Assembly: GCA_963665765.1 (NCBI GenBank)
Contig: OY762464.1
Coordinates: forward strand, 372,001-436,000
DNA length: 64,000 nucleotides
Source of the DNA: Bin76 sp963665765
GTDB lineage: Bacteria > Actinomycetota > Acidimicrobiia > Spongiisociales > ZC4RG35
Direction of reading: 5' to 3'
The notes under the pieces were generated by a model. It ran no database searches and was not told the origin of the DNA. It saw only the letters and a program-made list of their open reading frames with translations. Below are positions 34,557 through 41,682 of this stretch, piece after piece. A program made the position numbers and the translations under genes. Position 1 is the stretch's first letter, and the number at the start of each line of letters is the position of its first letter.

Positions 34557-35414
34557 ATGGACATCACAAGAGTGGGGGTGGTCGGAGGTGGCCTGATGGG
34601 CTCCGGGATCGCCGAAGTTTGCGCACGGGCGGGGACCCGGGTGGTCGTGGTGGAAGCCGACGAGGCGCGATCGGAAGCCGCCTATCAGCGTATCTTGCGC
34701 TCCACGAACAAAGCCCTCCAGCGGGGAAAGATCACGGCCGACGAACAGCAGAACACCCTCGCCAGGGTGACCGTGAGCCACGATCTGGAAAGTCTTGCGC
34801 AATGCCGGTTGGTGATCGAGGCGGTCTCAGAATTGGTTGACCTCAAGTTGGACATCTTCGGGCGCCTCGACCAGTTGGTGGAGGACCGAGAAGCGATTCT
34901 GGCTTCCAACACCTCCTCTATCCCCATCGCTCGGTTGGGCGCCGCCACCACCCGCCCCGAAAAGGTGGTGGGGATCCACTTTTTCAATCCGGCGCCGGTC
35001 ATGAAACTGGTGGAGGTGATCCCGACGATCACCACTTCGGAGGAAACACTCAAGATCATCAACGACTTCGTCTCTATCCAACTGGGCAAAAGTGTGGTGC
35101 TGTGCCGCGATCAGGCAGGCTTTGTGGTCAATGGCCTGGTGGTCCCCTTTCTGATGTCGGCGGTGCGGATGCTCGAAGCGGGAGTGGCCACCCGCGAAGA
35201 CATCGACGCGGCCGTCAAACTGGGTTTGAACCACCCCATGGGACCCTTCGAGTTGGCTGACTTCATCGGGCTTGACACCATCTATGAGATCGGCAAGGTC
35301 CTGTACGAAGAGTTTCGCGACCCCGCCAACGCTCCCCCACCCCTCCTGGCCCGCCTGGTTGAATCAGGATGGACCGGCCGCAAGACCGGACGAGGTTTCT
35401 ACAACTACTTGTAG
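34557..35414 (+). CDS. 3-hydroxyacyl-CoA (3-hydroxybutyryl-CoA) dehydrogenase
   Basis: NAD(P)-dependent oxidation of 3-hydroxyacyl-CoA or reduction of acetoacetyl-CoA. The 285 residues show the N-terminal Rossmann motif (VGVVGGGLMGSGIAE, 6-20), DLKLDIFGRLDQL, ASNTSSIPI, the catalytic-His segment VGIHFFNPAPVMKLVEV (His about 142), and the C-terminal dimerisation domain with LGLNHPMGPFELADFIGLDTIYEI. It ends GRGFYNYL as in Hbd/FadB2 proteins. It lies 29 bases after the SAF dehydrogenase on the same strand, so it is probably co-transcribed. Its presence suggests a fatty-acid or ketone-type catabolic role for the operon. Confidence 0.92.
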   Translation: MDITRVGVVGGGLMGSGIAEVCARAGTRVVVVEADEARSEAAYQRILRSTNKALQRGKITADEQQNTLARVTVSHDLESLAQCRLVIEAVSELVDLKLDIFGRLDQLVEDREAILASNTSSIPIARLGAATTRPEKVVGIHFFNPAPVMKLVEVIPTITTSEETLKIINDFVSIQLGKSVVLCRDQAGFVVNGLVVPFLMSAVRMLEAGVATREDIDAAVKLGLNHPMGPFELADFIGLDTIYEIGKVLYEEFRDPANAPPPLLARLVESGWTGRKTGRGFYNYL

Positions 35415-35538
35415 AGATCCGAACCGAAGACGCGCGCCCCTTTTTCTTGAATCAATAATCGCCCACAACTCCGGTCGGTGATAGGAAATCCGAAGTAGCT
35501 CATGTCACTCGTCAAGCCCGTTAACCTTCGCGTTTGCA

Positions 35539-37011
35539 ATGGACGGAACCTGGGAACCCATCAAACAGCTTGACCCGAAGGTGACGGAGAATCTCAGAGG
35601 TGACTTGGCGGCATTGGACCGCTTGCATCGCTCCTGGCAAGATTTCGCAGCTTCTTTGGACGAGAATTATCAACTCTCACTGAGACGTAGGACCCTTCGC
35701 AGACACGCCATCGAAACAGGCATCATCGAACGCCTCTACGACATCGACTGGGGGGTGACCGAGACACTGGTCGCCGAGGGCCTTACCAGAGAGGCGATAG
35801 CTCGCTCGGGAGGGGATCTGTCTCAAGGGGTCATGGACATGATTGAAGCTCAATTGGAAGGGCTTGATATGGCCACGGAATATGTCCGGCAAGACTTCCC
35901 TCTTACCACCTCCTTCATAAAGGAACTGCACGCTCTAATCACCCGTGCTCAGCCCTTCTACGAGGCCACCGATGCCTTGGGAAGACCTGTCGAAACCAGG
36001 TTGACCCACGGAAAATACAAGACTCTCGCCAACAACGTCAGAAGAGGCGATGGCTCTCTGTTGGAATTTGCGCCGCCCGAGCAGGTAAATGGTGAAATGG
36101 AGAGATTGGTGGAGTGGTACAACGGCATGAGCGATGTCCATCCCATCGTATTAGCCGCCTGGATACATCATCGGTTTGTGCAGATCCATCCATTCCAAGA
36201 CGGAAACGGACGGGTTGCCAGAGCGCTCACCCTTCTGTCGTTGGGCAAGACTCGCTTTCCCCCTCTCGTTGTCGATCGCAAAAACCGCCACTTTTACCTC
36301 GATGCCCTCGACAGCGCCAACGACGGGGAGTTAACCCCTCTGGGAAGGCTCTTCGCCAGACTGGCTATGCGGTCGATTCGGCGGGAACTAGAGGAACCAG
36401 ACCGCCGGCCCGTCCCGAGAACCGCCCGCGAAACAGCTCGCGCCTTTGCGCAATCTATGGAACGGAAGAAGTTTGAAAAGGCGAAACAAAAAGAAAAAGC
36501 CGTCCTGATCAGGGCGGACCAACTCCACGGACGGATTCAAGACTGGTTTGAGGAGACCGGCAAGGACTTGCAGAAGGTTTTCGTCGAAGAAGGCGCCGGC
36601 GTATCCATCTGGACAGATCATGCATCTCCGGATGATCTGCGATCTAAATGGTGGCGTCGTCAGATAATAAAAACCGCACGGCAGGCTGAGCATTATGCCG
36701 ACCTGTCCAATGCATGGTGGACGATGCTGAAAACCAGAGTGGACGGTTACCAGTTGAGATTCGTCATCTCTATCCATCATGTGGGAAGCAGGCGCACGGG
36801 AGTGATGGCTATCACTTCCTTCGGGGACATCCGGATCCCCGATGAAGAAAACTCCACTCACGAGGACGGCTTCGTGCCAACATCATGGGATGCTTTCACG
36901 TTCACTTATGACGAGCCCGTCGAAGAGCGTTCCGGGGAACTTTATGAATGGCTTGACCAATCTCTGACCGTCGCCCTCCGCGAACTGATGCGCCACACGC
37001 TGGGCGGCTGA
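35539..37011 (+). CDS. Fic-domain protein (AMPylase-like) with N-terminal inhibitory-helix region
   Basis: Transfers nucleotides to target proteins in characterised relatives. The 490-residue protein has a DUF4172/Fic_N-like N-terminus with the segment HAIETGIIERLYDIDWG (about 56-72), where an (S/T)xxxE(G/N) autoinhibitory motif would sit; here the sequence is TGIIER, with Arg in the last position. The Fic core carries HPFQDGNGRVAR (about 217-228), the full catalytic HPFx(D/E)GNGRxxR motif. A C-terminal region of about 200 residues with KKFEKAKQKEKAVLI has no recognised domain. It is less GC-rich than neighbouring genes and has a 124-base AT-rich leader. No separate antitoxin gene is seen, which suits a self-regulated Fic protein. 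Target unknown. Confidence 0.85.
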   Translation: MDGTWEPIKQLDPKVTENLRGDLAALDRLHRSWQDFAASLDENYQLSLRRRTLRRHAIETGIIERLYDIDWGVTETLVAEGLTREAIARSGGDLSQGVMDMIEAQLEGLDMATEYVRQDFPLTTSFIKELHALITRAQPFYEATDALGRPVETRLTHGKYKTLANNVRRGDGSLLEFAPPEQVNGEMERLVEWYNGMSDVHPIVLAAWIHHRFVQIHPFQDGNGRVARALTLLSLGKTRFPPLVVDRKNRHFYLDALDSANDGELTPLGRLFARLAMRSIRRELEEPDRRPVPRTARETARAFAQSMERKKFEKAKQKEKAVLIRADQLHGRIQDWFEETGKDLQKVFVEEGAGVSIWTDHASPDDLRSKWWRRQIIKTARQAEHYADLSNAWWTMLKTRVDGYQLRFVISIHHVGSRRTGVMAITSFGDIRIPDEENSTHEDGFVPTSWDAFTFTYDEPVEERSGELYEWLDQSLTVALRELMRHTLGG

Positions 37012-37129
37012 TTTCAACAATCGGCGCCGATCGAACAATCAATGAAACACCCCGAGGTCGCACAGTTTCAGCCAGGACTCACATTGGCACATCGATGAGG
37101 CCTTCAGGCAGCTTTCGATACAGGGGGTT

Positions 37130-37522
37130 TCAGATGAGAATGGCGACAATCACGGCGATGGCCACTGCGATGTAGAAAACCAAAATTGTTCTTGAGAAGA
37201 GGGCAGCCCACCAGGTCAGCTTGGTGCTCGCGGAAACACCTGTCTTCATGGCAAAGTCAATGTCGTGCGGATCCAGCAACCGTACATGGTCGTACAGAGC
37301 GCGATAGAGTCGCTCTTGCCAAAGAAAATAGGCATCCAGGCCCCAGAACATGATGACCGGGGCTAGGGCGATTAGAGCCAAATCGCCGCCACCCTCCCGC
37401 GTGATCAGGACCAACAATGCAGACACCAGCACGACATTCCATCCCTTTAGCAGGAATGAGTTGGACGCCATGCGATTGATGACACCCTGTATAAACTCCA
37501 GGTGCTTCAACTTGGCGTCCAT
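37130..37522 (-). CDS. Small integral membrane protein (RipA-like octameric membrane protein family, tentative)
   Basis: A 130-residue protein starting MDAKLKHLEFIQGVINRMASNSFLLKGW, followed by membrane helices at about 28-42, 48-64 and 108-130. FWGLDAYFLWQERLYRALYDHVR links the second and third helices. This pattern resembles the small family sometimes called RipA-like octameric membrane proteins, but I hold that name only tentatively. Function is unknown. It is on the opposite strand from Fic and the nucleotidyltransferase, within the AT-richer island. It may be a defence or accessory element; that is inference from neighbours. Confidence 0.6.
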   Translation of the reverse strand: MDAKLKHLEFIQGVINRMASNSFLLKGWNVVLVSALLVLITREGGGDLALIALAPVIMFWGLDAYFLWQERLYRALYDHVRLLDPHDIDFAMKTGVSASTKLTWWAALFSRTILVFYIAVAIAVIVAILI

Positions 37523-37682
37523 TTGAATTCTCCCTTCTGCCGGGACTTACCGCACCTCAAGTGAGGCCACCGAACGCATGCGCTGCCGAGTGGGAAGTAT
37601 GCCATAGCTTACCTAGCCACCCTTTCCAACAATGTGATCAGACAAGACGGCGCCGTGGCGGTGATTCGCGTCACCCGAGCAG

Positions 37683-38048
37683 GTGAGCGGTGAAATGGTG
37701 GTGGGGGTAATCTTTCGGACAATGAACGGAATGACGGGTGGACTCGGTGCTCTCCTAGTTGCCAATAGAGAACGCATATTGCAAATTGTGCGTTCTCGCG
37801 GGGGAAAGAAGGTGCATGTGTTCGGGTCGGCCATCCAGGAAGAGGACGCGATAGCAAGCGATGTCGACCTGCTGGTCACTTTTGACGAAGGTGCGTCTCT
37901 TTTGGATCAGGTTCGCCTCCAGAGGGAGTTGCAAGCTCTCCTTGGATGCGATGTCGACGTATTGAGCATGAACGGCTTGCGTCAGGCCCTTGATGGGAAG
38001 GGCCACTATCGCCGGGAGAGAATACTCAGAGAAGCAGTGCCCCTGTGA
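37683..38048 (+). CDS. Minimal nucleotidyltransferase (MntA-type antitoxin)
   Basis: A 121-residue nucleotidyltransferase with the family motif GSx10DxD: GS in HVFGSAIQ and DVD in SDVDLLVTFD, exactly ten residues apart. RVQLQRELQALLGCDVDVL-type helix-strand follows (LLDQVRLQREL, CDVDVLSMNGL). In MntA/HepT systems this enzyme AMPylates a HEPN RNase toxin. The first start is GTG 37683, but ATGs at 37722 and 37731 fit the family length better, so the N-terminus is uncertain. Its stop overlaps the GTG of a HEPN-like frame (38045-38197) that ends early. Therefore the antitoxin seems intact while the toxin is broken. Confidence 0.82.
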   Translation: MSGEMVVGVIFRTMNGMTGGLGALLVANRERILQIVRSRGGKKVHVFGSAIQEEDAIASDVDLLVTFDEGASLLDQVRLQRELQALLGCDVDVLSMNGLRQALDGKGHYRRERILREAVPL

Positions 38049-38197
38049 TCCCCGATTCCTACGACAGAGGGTACCTGGAGGATATCCTGGCGGCTGCTGA
38101 AGAAATACGGACCGTAGTGATCACAGCCGGTGAAGCCTATACCGGAGGCGATCTCATCGCACGACGAGCCATGGAGAAATGCCTTCTGAACCTATGA
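38045..38197 (+). pseudogene. Truncated HEPN (HepT/DUF86) toxin gene
   Basis: A short frame that begins at a GTG overlapping the nucleotidyltransferase stop (GTGA) and reads about 50 residues: IPDSYDRGYLEDILAAAEEI then ARRAMEKCLLNL before TGA. This is the start of a HepT-type HEPN protein (YLEDIL..A..EI and RRA.EK...NL helices). The family is normally about 110-140 residues and has an RxxxxxH active site in its second half, which is missing here. No continuation is seen in other frames before the next gene at 38294, so it looks like a deletion remnant and not a simple frameshift. Confidence 0.7.
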
Positions 38198-38293
38198 CTT
38201 GGCAACCTGGTCGGAGGCGGTGAGCATTTAGCCCCACCCGGTTCTCCGGCGGCGGGGATTGGTAGATTTGGCCGAGTCGCAGATAGGAGGCTG

Positions 38294-39280
38294 ATGGGTC
38301 AAGCCAAGTACGGGCTCACCTTGTCGAACCGAAGTGTTCTGCTCGGGATGTCGACAGTGGGAGAGATGGTGGAGATGGCTGTGCAGGCTGACCGGGCGGA
38401 GGTCTGGGATTCGGTGTGGTTGGGCGATTCGATCTTTGCCAAACCGAGGCTTGATGCTTTCGTGGCGCTGGGAGCGTTGGCGGCCCGGACCGAACGAGTG
38501 AAGCTGGGCGTGGGTTGCATGGCCAGCACGCCGCTGCGGGACGCACTGCTGATGGCCTATCAGTGGCTGAGCTTCGATTTTATCTCCGGGGGCCGTTCCA
38601 TTTTCGTGGCCTGTCAGGGACAGAGAGAAGCCGGAGGGGGAAAATTCGAAGAAGAGTTTGCGGCATTCGGCATCGATCCCTCCACCCGAAGCCGGCGCAT
38701 GGAGGAAGCCATCGAGATACTCCGACTGGTGTCGGAAACCGAAAACGCCTCCTATGAGGGAACCTACCACCGGTTTGAAAACGTGACGGTGCTCCCTCGG
38801 CCGGTGCAGCGGCCCCTTCCCATCTGGATCACGGGACACGCCAACCCTGCTTACCCCAAACTGGCGGAACGGGTTCTGCGCAGGGTCGCCCGGCTGGGCG
38901 ACGGTTGGATGACCACTGCCAATACGCCCGACACTCTGGCCGCCCACGTAGCGACCATCAAACGGTATCGAGCAGAGGCAGGCCGGACGCCGGAAGATGA
39001 TTTCGAGGCTTGCCTGTATTACAACATTCACGTCACCGAGGACCCCGACCGTGGCATGGAAGAGGTGCTCTCCTATATGCGGGACTACTACGGAACCGAC
39101 TATGACCGGGAGTTTCTGCAACGGTGGGTGGCGATCGGCGATCCCGACGAGTGCATCCGGCGCATAGACCGATTCGCCCGGGCCGGGGCCACCACCATCA
39201 CCCTCCGGCCGGCCGGTTATGACGAGGCCCACCAGTTCCGGAGGGTGACCAACCAGGTGCTTCCGGCGCTGGTGGGATGA
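38294..39280 (+). CDS. LLM-class (F420-dependent) flavin oxidoreductase
   Basis: A luciferase-like monooxygenase-fold enzyme of 328 residues; actinobacterial relatives mostly use coenzyme F420. Features: EMVEMAVQADRAEVWDSVWLGDSIFAKPRLDAFVALGALAART (25-67), the strand LGVGCMAS, FDFISGGRSIFVACQGQ, and a C-terminal WITGHANPAYPKLAERVLRRVARLGDGWMTTA. Start ATG has a strong GGAGG four bases upstream. Seven bases after its stop a VOC-domain gene starts, so the two form an operon. The substrate is unknown; a small-molecule redox role within a catabolic cluster is inferred. F420 use is predicted from family and taxon, not from a specific motif. Confidence 0.85.
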   Translation: MGQAKYGLTLSNRSVLLGMSTVGEMVEMAVQADRAEVWDSVWLGDSIFAKPRLDAFVALGALAARTERVKLGVGCMASTPLRDALLMAYQWLSFDFISGGRSIFVACQGQREAGGGKFEEEFAAFGIDPSTRSRRMEEAIEILRLVSETENASYEGTYHRFENVTVLPRPVQRPLPIWITGHANPAYPKLAERVLRRVARLGDGWMTTANTPDTLAAHVATIKRYRAEAGRTPEDDFEACLYYNIHVTEDPDRGMEEVLSYMRDYYGTDYDREFLQRWVAIGDPDECIRRIDRFARAGATTITLRPAGYDEAHQFRRVTNQVLPALVG

Positions 39281-39287
39281 AAAGCGC

Positions 39288-40154
39288 TTGGTGATCGAAC
39301 GTTTTGACCACGCGGTGATCGGCGTCCCCGATCTGGAGGAGGGCATGACCGTGTTCCGTCGATTGGGATTCGAGGTGACCGAGGGGGGACGACACCCTTC
39401 CCTCGGCACCCGCAACGCCATCGTGCGCTTCGGCCTCGACTACCTGGAGTTGCTTTCGATTGAAGACCCCGAGCGGGCGCAGGCGCGGGGACCGTTCGGC
39501 GCCGAACTGCTCGCCTTCCTTCAAAAGTCCTCTGGACTGGTGGGATATGTCCTGGCGGGAACCGATCTGGGAGAGCAAGCCGATGGGTTCAGGACCCTGG
39601 GCCTTGTGGCGGATGGACCGTTCGACATGGACCGGATCCGACCCGACGGCCGGCGACTGGCCTGGCGACTGGTGTTGCCGGGAGGGTCACCGTGGCGCAA
39701 ACCCTGGCCCTACCTGATCGACTGGGTCACCCCGGAGACCGACCTGTTGACCTGGGACCCGCCGGGAAACCATGACTGCCGGATTGCGGGCGTGGCCGGG
39801 ATCGACCTGGTGGTGGAAGATTTGCCGGCGACGCAACGACTCTACGACCGGGCGCTCGGGCTTCGATCCCGCCGGATCCATCCGGTGCCGCCGCCGACCG
39901 AGGCCCGCAGTTGTCTCTATCGACTGGACGGCCTGGTTCTGGGCCTTTACCAGCCCATCACCGAAGGGCCGATGTCCAGGGAACTGCGCCGCCGAGGCCC
40001 GGGACCTTTTCGCCTGATCCTCTCCAGTCCCCGGATCGCGGCCACGGCCGAGGTCCTGACCCGCCGAGGTATTTCCTTCTCCGCCTCCGGGCATGGTCTC
40101 GACATCGATCCGGAGGAGGCTTTGGGCGTCGCGGTGAGAATCTCACCCGTCTAA
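39288..40154 (+). CDS. VOC-superfamily (glyoxalase/dioxygenase fold) protein
   Basis: A 288-residue protein with two betaalphabetabetabeta halves. The first (about 3-95) holds FDHAVIGVPDLEEGMTVFRRLGFEVTEGGRHPSLGTRNAIVRFG and DYLELLSIEDPE, matching the Glyoxalase_3-like VOC group with His and Glu as likely metal ligands. The second starts near 165 with VAGIDLVVEDLPATQRLYDRALGLRSRR. Start could be TTG 39288 or GTG 39291. It follows the LLM oxidoreductase by seven bases and converges on the amidohydrolase gene with a one-base gap. Substrate unknown. Confidence 0.8.
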   Translation: MVIERFDHAVIGVPDLEEGMTVFRRLGFEVTEGGRHPSLGTRNAIVRFGLDYLELLSIEDPERAQARGPFGAELLAFLQKSSGLVGYVLAGTDLGEQADGFRTLGLVADGPFDMDRIRPDGRRLAWRLVLPGGSPWRKPWPYLIDWVTPETDLLTWDPPGNHDCRIAGVAGIDLVVEDLPATQRLYDRALGLRSRRIHPVPPPTEARSCLYRLDGLVLGLYQPITEGPMSRELRRRGPGPFRLILSSPRIAATAEVLTRRGISFSASGHGLDIDPEEALGVAVRISPV

Positions 40155-40155
40155 C

Positions 40156-41478
40156 TCAGGCTTTCACAGCCTCGCCGCCCTTGTACACCGCCGCGATCCG
40201 TTGCGTGTTGCGGATGTTCTCCAGAGGATCGGCCTCCAGCACCACCAGGTCGGCCAGCTTGCGCTTTTCCACCGAGCCCAGTTCGTCGCCCTGGCCCAAC
40301 AGGTCCGCCGCCCGGCCCGTGGCGGCCACGATGGCCTCCATGGGCGAGAAACCACATCCATCCACCAGCAGTCGCAACTCCTCGTGCATGCTGTGCCCGG
40401 GCACCACGAACGGGTTGGTGAGATCGGTTCCCGCGGTAACGTTGACTCCCCCCTGCTGAGCTCGCCCGATGAAGGCCATCTGGTTGCGCAACTCGATCGG
40501 CGCCTGCTCCCAGTCGGTCTCGCTGTAGTCGAAGGGGTAGGCATATTGGCCCCACTGCTCCGCCACCGCTTGGGGCATCTCGTCCAGACCCGCCGGGTTG
40601 ACCGCTTCCGGAGTATTACCCATCAGGATGCTCTGGGAGAGAGTGAGGGTGGGGGTGATGTAGGTGCCCCGCTCCGCCATCAGGGAAATCAAGCCATCGG
40701 CCAGATCCGACTCGGGATCGATAAAACGCCAGGGCTGGAAACCGACCAACGGATCGAGGATCCGGCCGGCGAGCGCCTTGAATTCGTCCCTTCGGTGTTC
40801 GGGCACCAGTTCCCTTCCGATTCGAACGTGCTCCAAGGCGTCCACGCCCACCTTGACGGCCTCCTCCACGGTGACCATGTGGCCGACATGGGCCGAGACT
40901 CGCACTCCCCGACGATGAGCTTCGGCCACCACCGCCCTCAACACCGGAAGCCGCGCCCACACATACACCTTGAGAAAATCCATACCGGCGTCGATTAGTT
41001 TCGACGCCTCCCGCCGGGCCGACTCCTCGTCGTCAATGATCGCCAGCCACCGCCAGGGCGCCGGAGGATCGGCCGGGCCGTCCAGGATGGTTCCGGCGCC
41101 GAAAAAGCGAGGCCAGTTCCCCCGCCCCGCCTTGAAAGCGCGGAACACCTGGTCGGGATCGAAGTTGCCGGTGTCCCGAACGGTGGTGACGCCATGGGAC
41201 AACAAAGTGGTCATGAACAGGTCAGCCAGCGACTCGGGGTCCTCCACCTGCAGGAAAGAGTTGTCGGCCAGCACCCCCACATGGACGTGACAGTCGATCA
41301 GACCCGGGATCACCGTGGACCCGGTGATGTCTATCACCTCGGTGCCCGAGGCAAGTTCCATCTCTCCCCGACGGAACACCGCGTCAATGCGTTCCCCGTC
41401 GATCAACACCACCGCATCATCGATCGGATCCCTTCCCGTGCCGTCTATCACTCTGCCCCCCACCAACGCCTTTGCCAT
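40156..41478 (-). CDS. Amidohydrolase-superfamily metal-dependent hydrolase
   Basis: A 440-residue imidazolonepropionase/prolidase-like amidohydrolase. Metal-site features are HxH at 64-66 (LIDCHVHVG), a likely carbamylated Lys in DFLKVYVWA, His in VSAHVGH, His in ALEHVRIG and Asp in VTAGTDLTNPF. A long stretch upstream is open in the same frame but lacks domain sense; ATG 41478 with AGGAG nine bases ahead starts the protein at MAKALVGGRVIDG, the normal beginning of the family. It is divergent from the D-aminoacylase-like gene across 204 bases and converges with the VOC gene. The substrate is not predictable. Confidence 0.88.
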   Translation of the reverse strand: MAKALVGGRVIDGTGRDPIDDAVVLIDGERIDAVFRRGEMELASGTEVIDITGSTVIPGLIDCHVHVGVLADNSFLQVEDPESLADLFMTTLLSHGVTTVRDTGNFDPDQVFRAFKAGRGNWPRFFGAGTILDGPADPPAPWRWLAIIDDEESARREASKLIDAGMDFLKVYVWARLPVLRAVVAEAHRRGVRVSAHVGHMVTVEEAVKVGVDALEHVRIGRELVPEHRRDEFKALAGRILDPLVGFQPWRFIDPESDLADGLISLMAERGTYITPTLTLSQSILMGNTPEAVNPAGLDEMPQAVAEQWGQYAYPFDYSETDWEQAPIELRNQMAFIGRAQQGGVNVTAGTDLTNPFVVPGHSMHEELRLLVDGCGFSPMEAIVAATGRAADLLGQGDELGSVEKRKLADLVVLEADPLENIRNTQRIAAVYKGGEAVKA

Positions 41479-41543
41479 CTTGGTTCGCTCCTTCCTGGAT
41501 CCAGGTTCAAGTTCGCCTAAATCTAGTGGCGGGACGGCTATTC

Positions 41544-41561
41544 GTCTTCGGGCACGAAGAC
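41544..41561. repeat. 7-bp inverted repeat between the two amidohydrolase genes
   Basis: GTCTTCG (41544-41550) and CGAAGAC (41555-41561) flank a GGCA loop in the 204-base divergent region. No T-run follows. An operator for a shared regulator of the two divergent genes is possible. A TATTAT hexamer at 41643-41648, facing the right-hand gene, could be its -10 box, but no -35 was recognised. Confidence 0.4.
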
Positions 41562-41682
41562 TCGAGCGCCGGGCGGTCCGGGCGGGTCGGGCAAAGGGAA
41601 GGCGGTCGTGGCCGGAACCCGTATTTGAACCGGCCCCGCAGGTATTATCCGACGCCGTGACGCTTCGCCCCGGATATCGCTC

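Noticed and set aside
35415..35538. Intrinsic terminator after the 3-hydroxyacyl-CoA dehydrogenase
   Set aside because: A CCCCTTTTTCTT run is present but no adequate stem precedes it.
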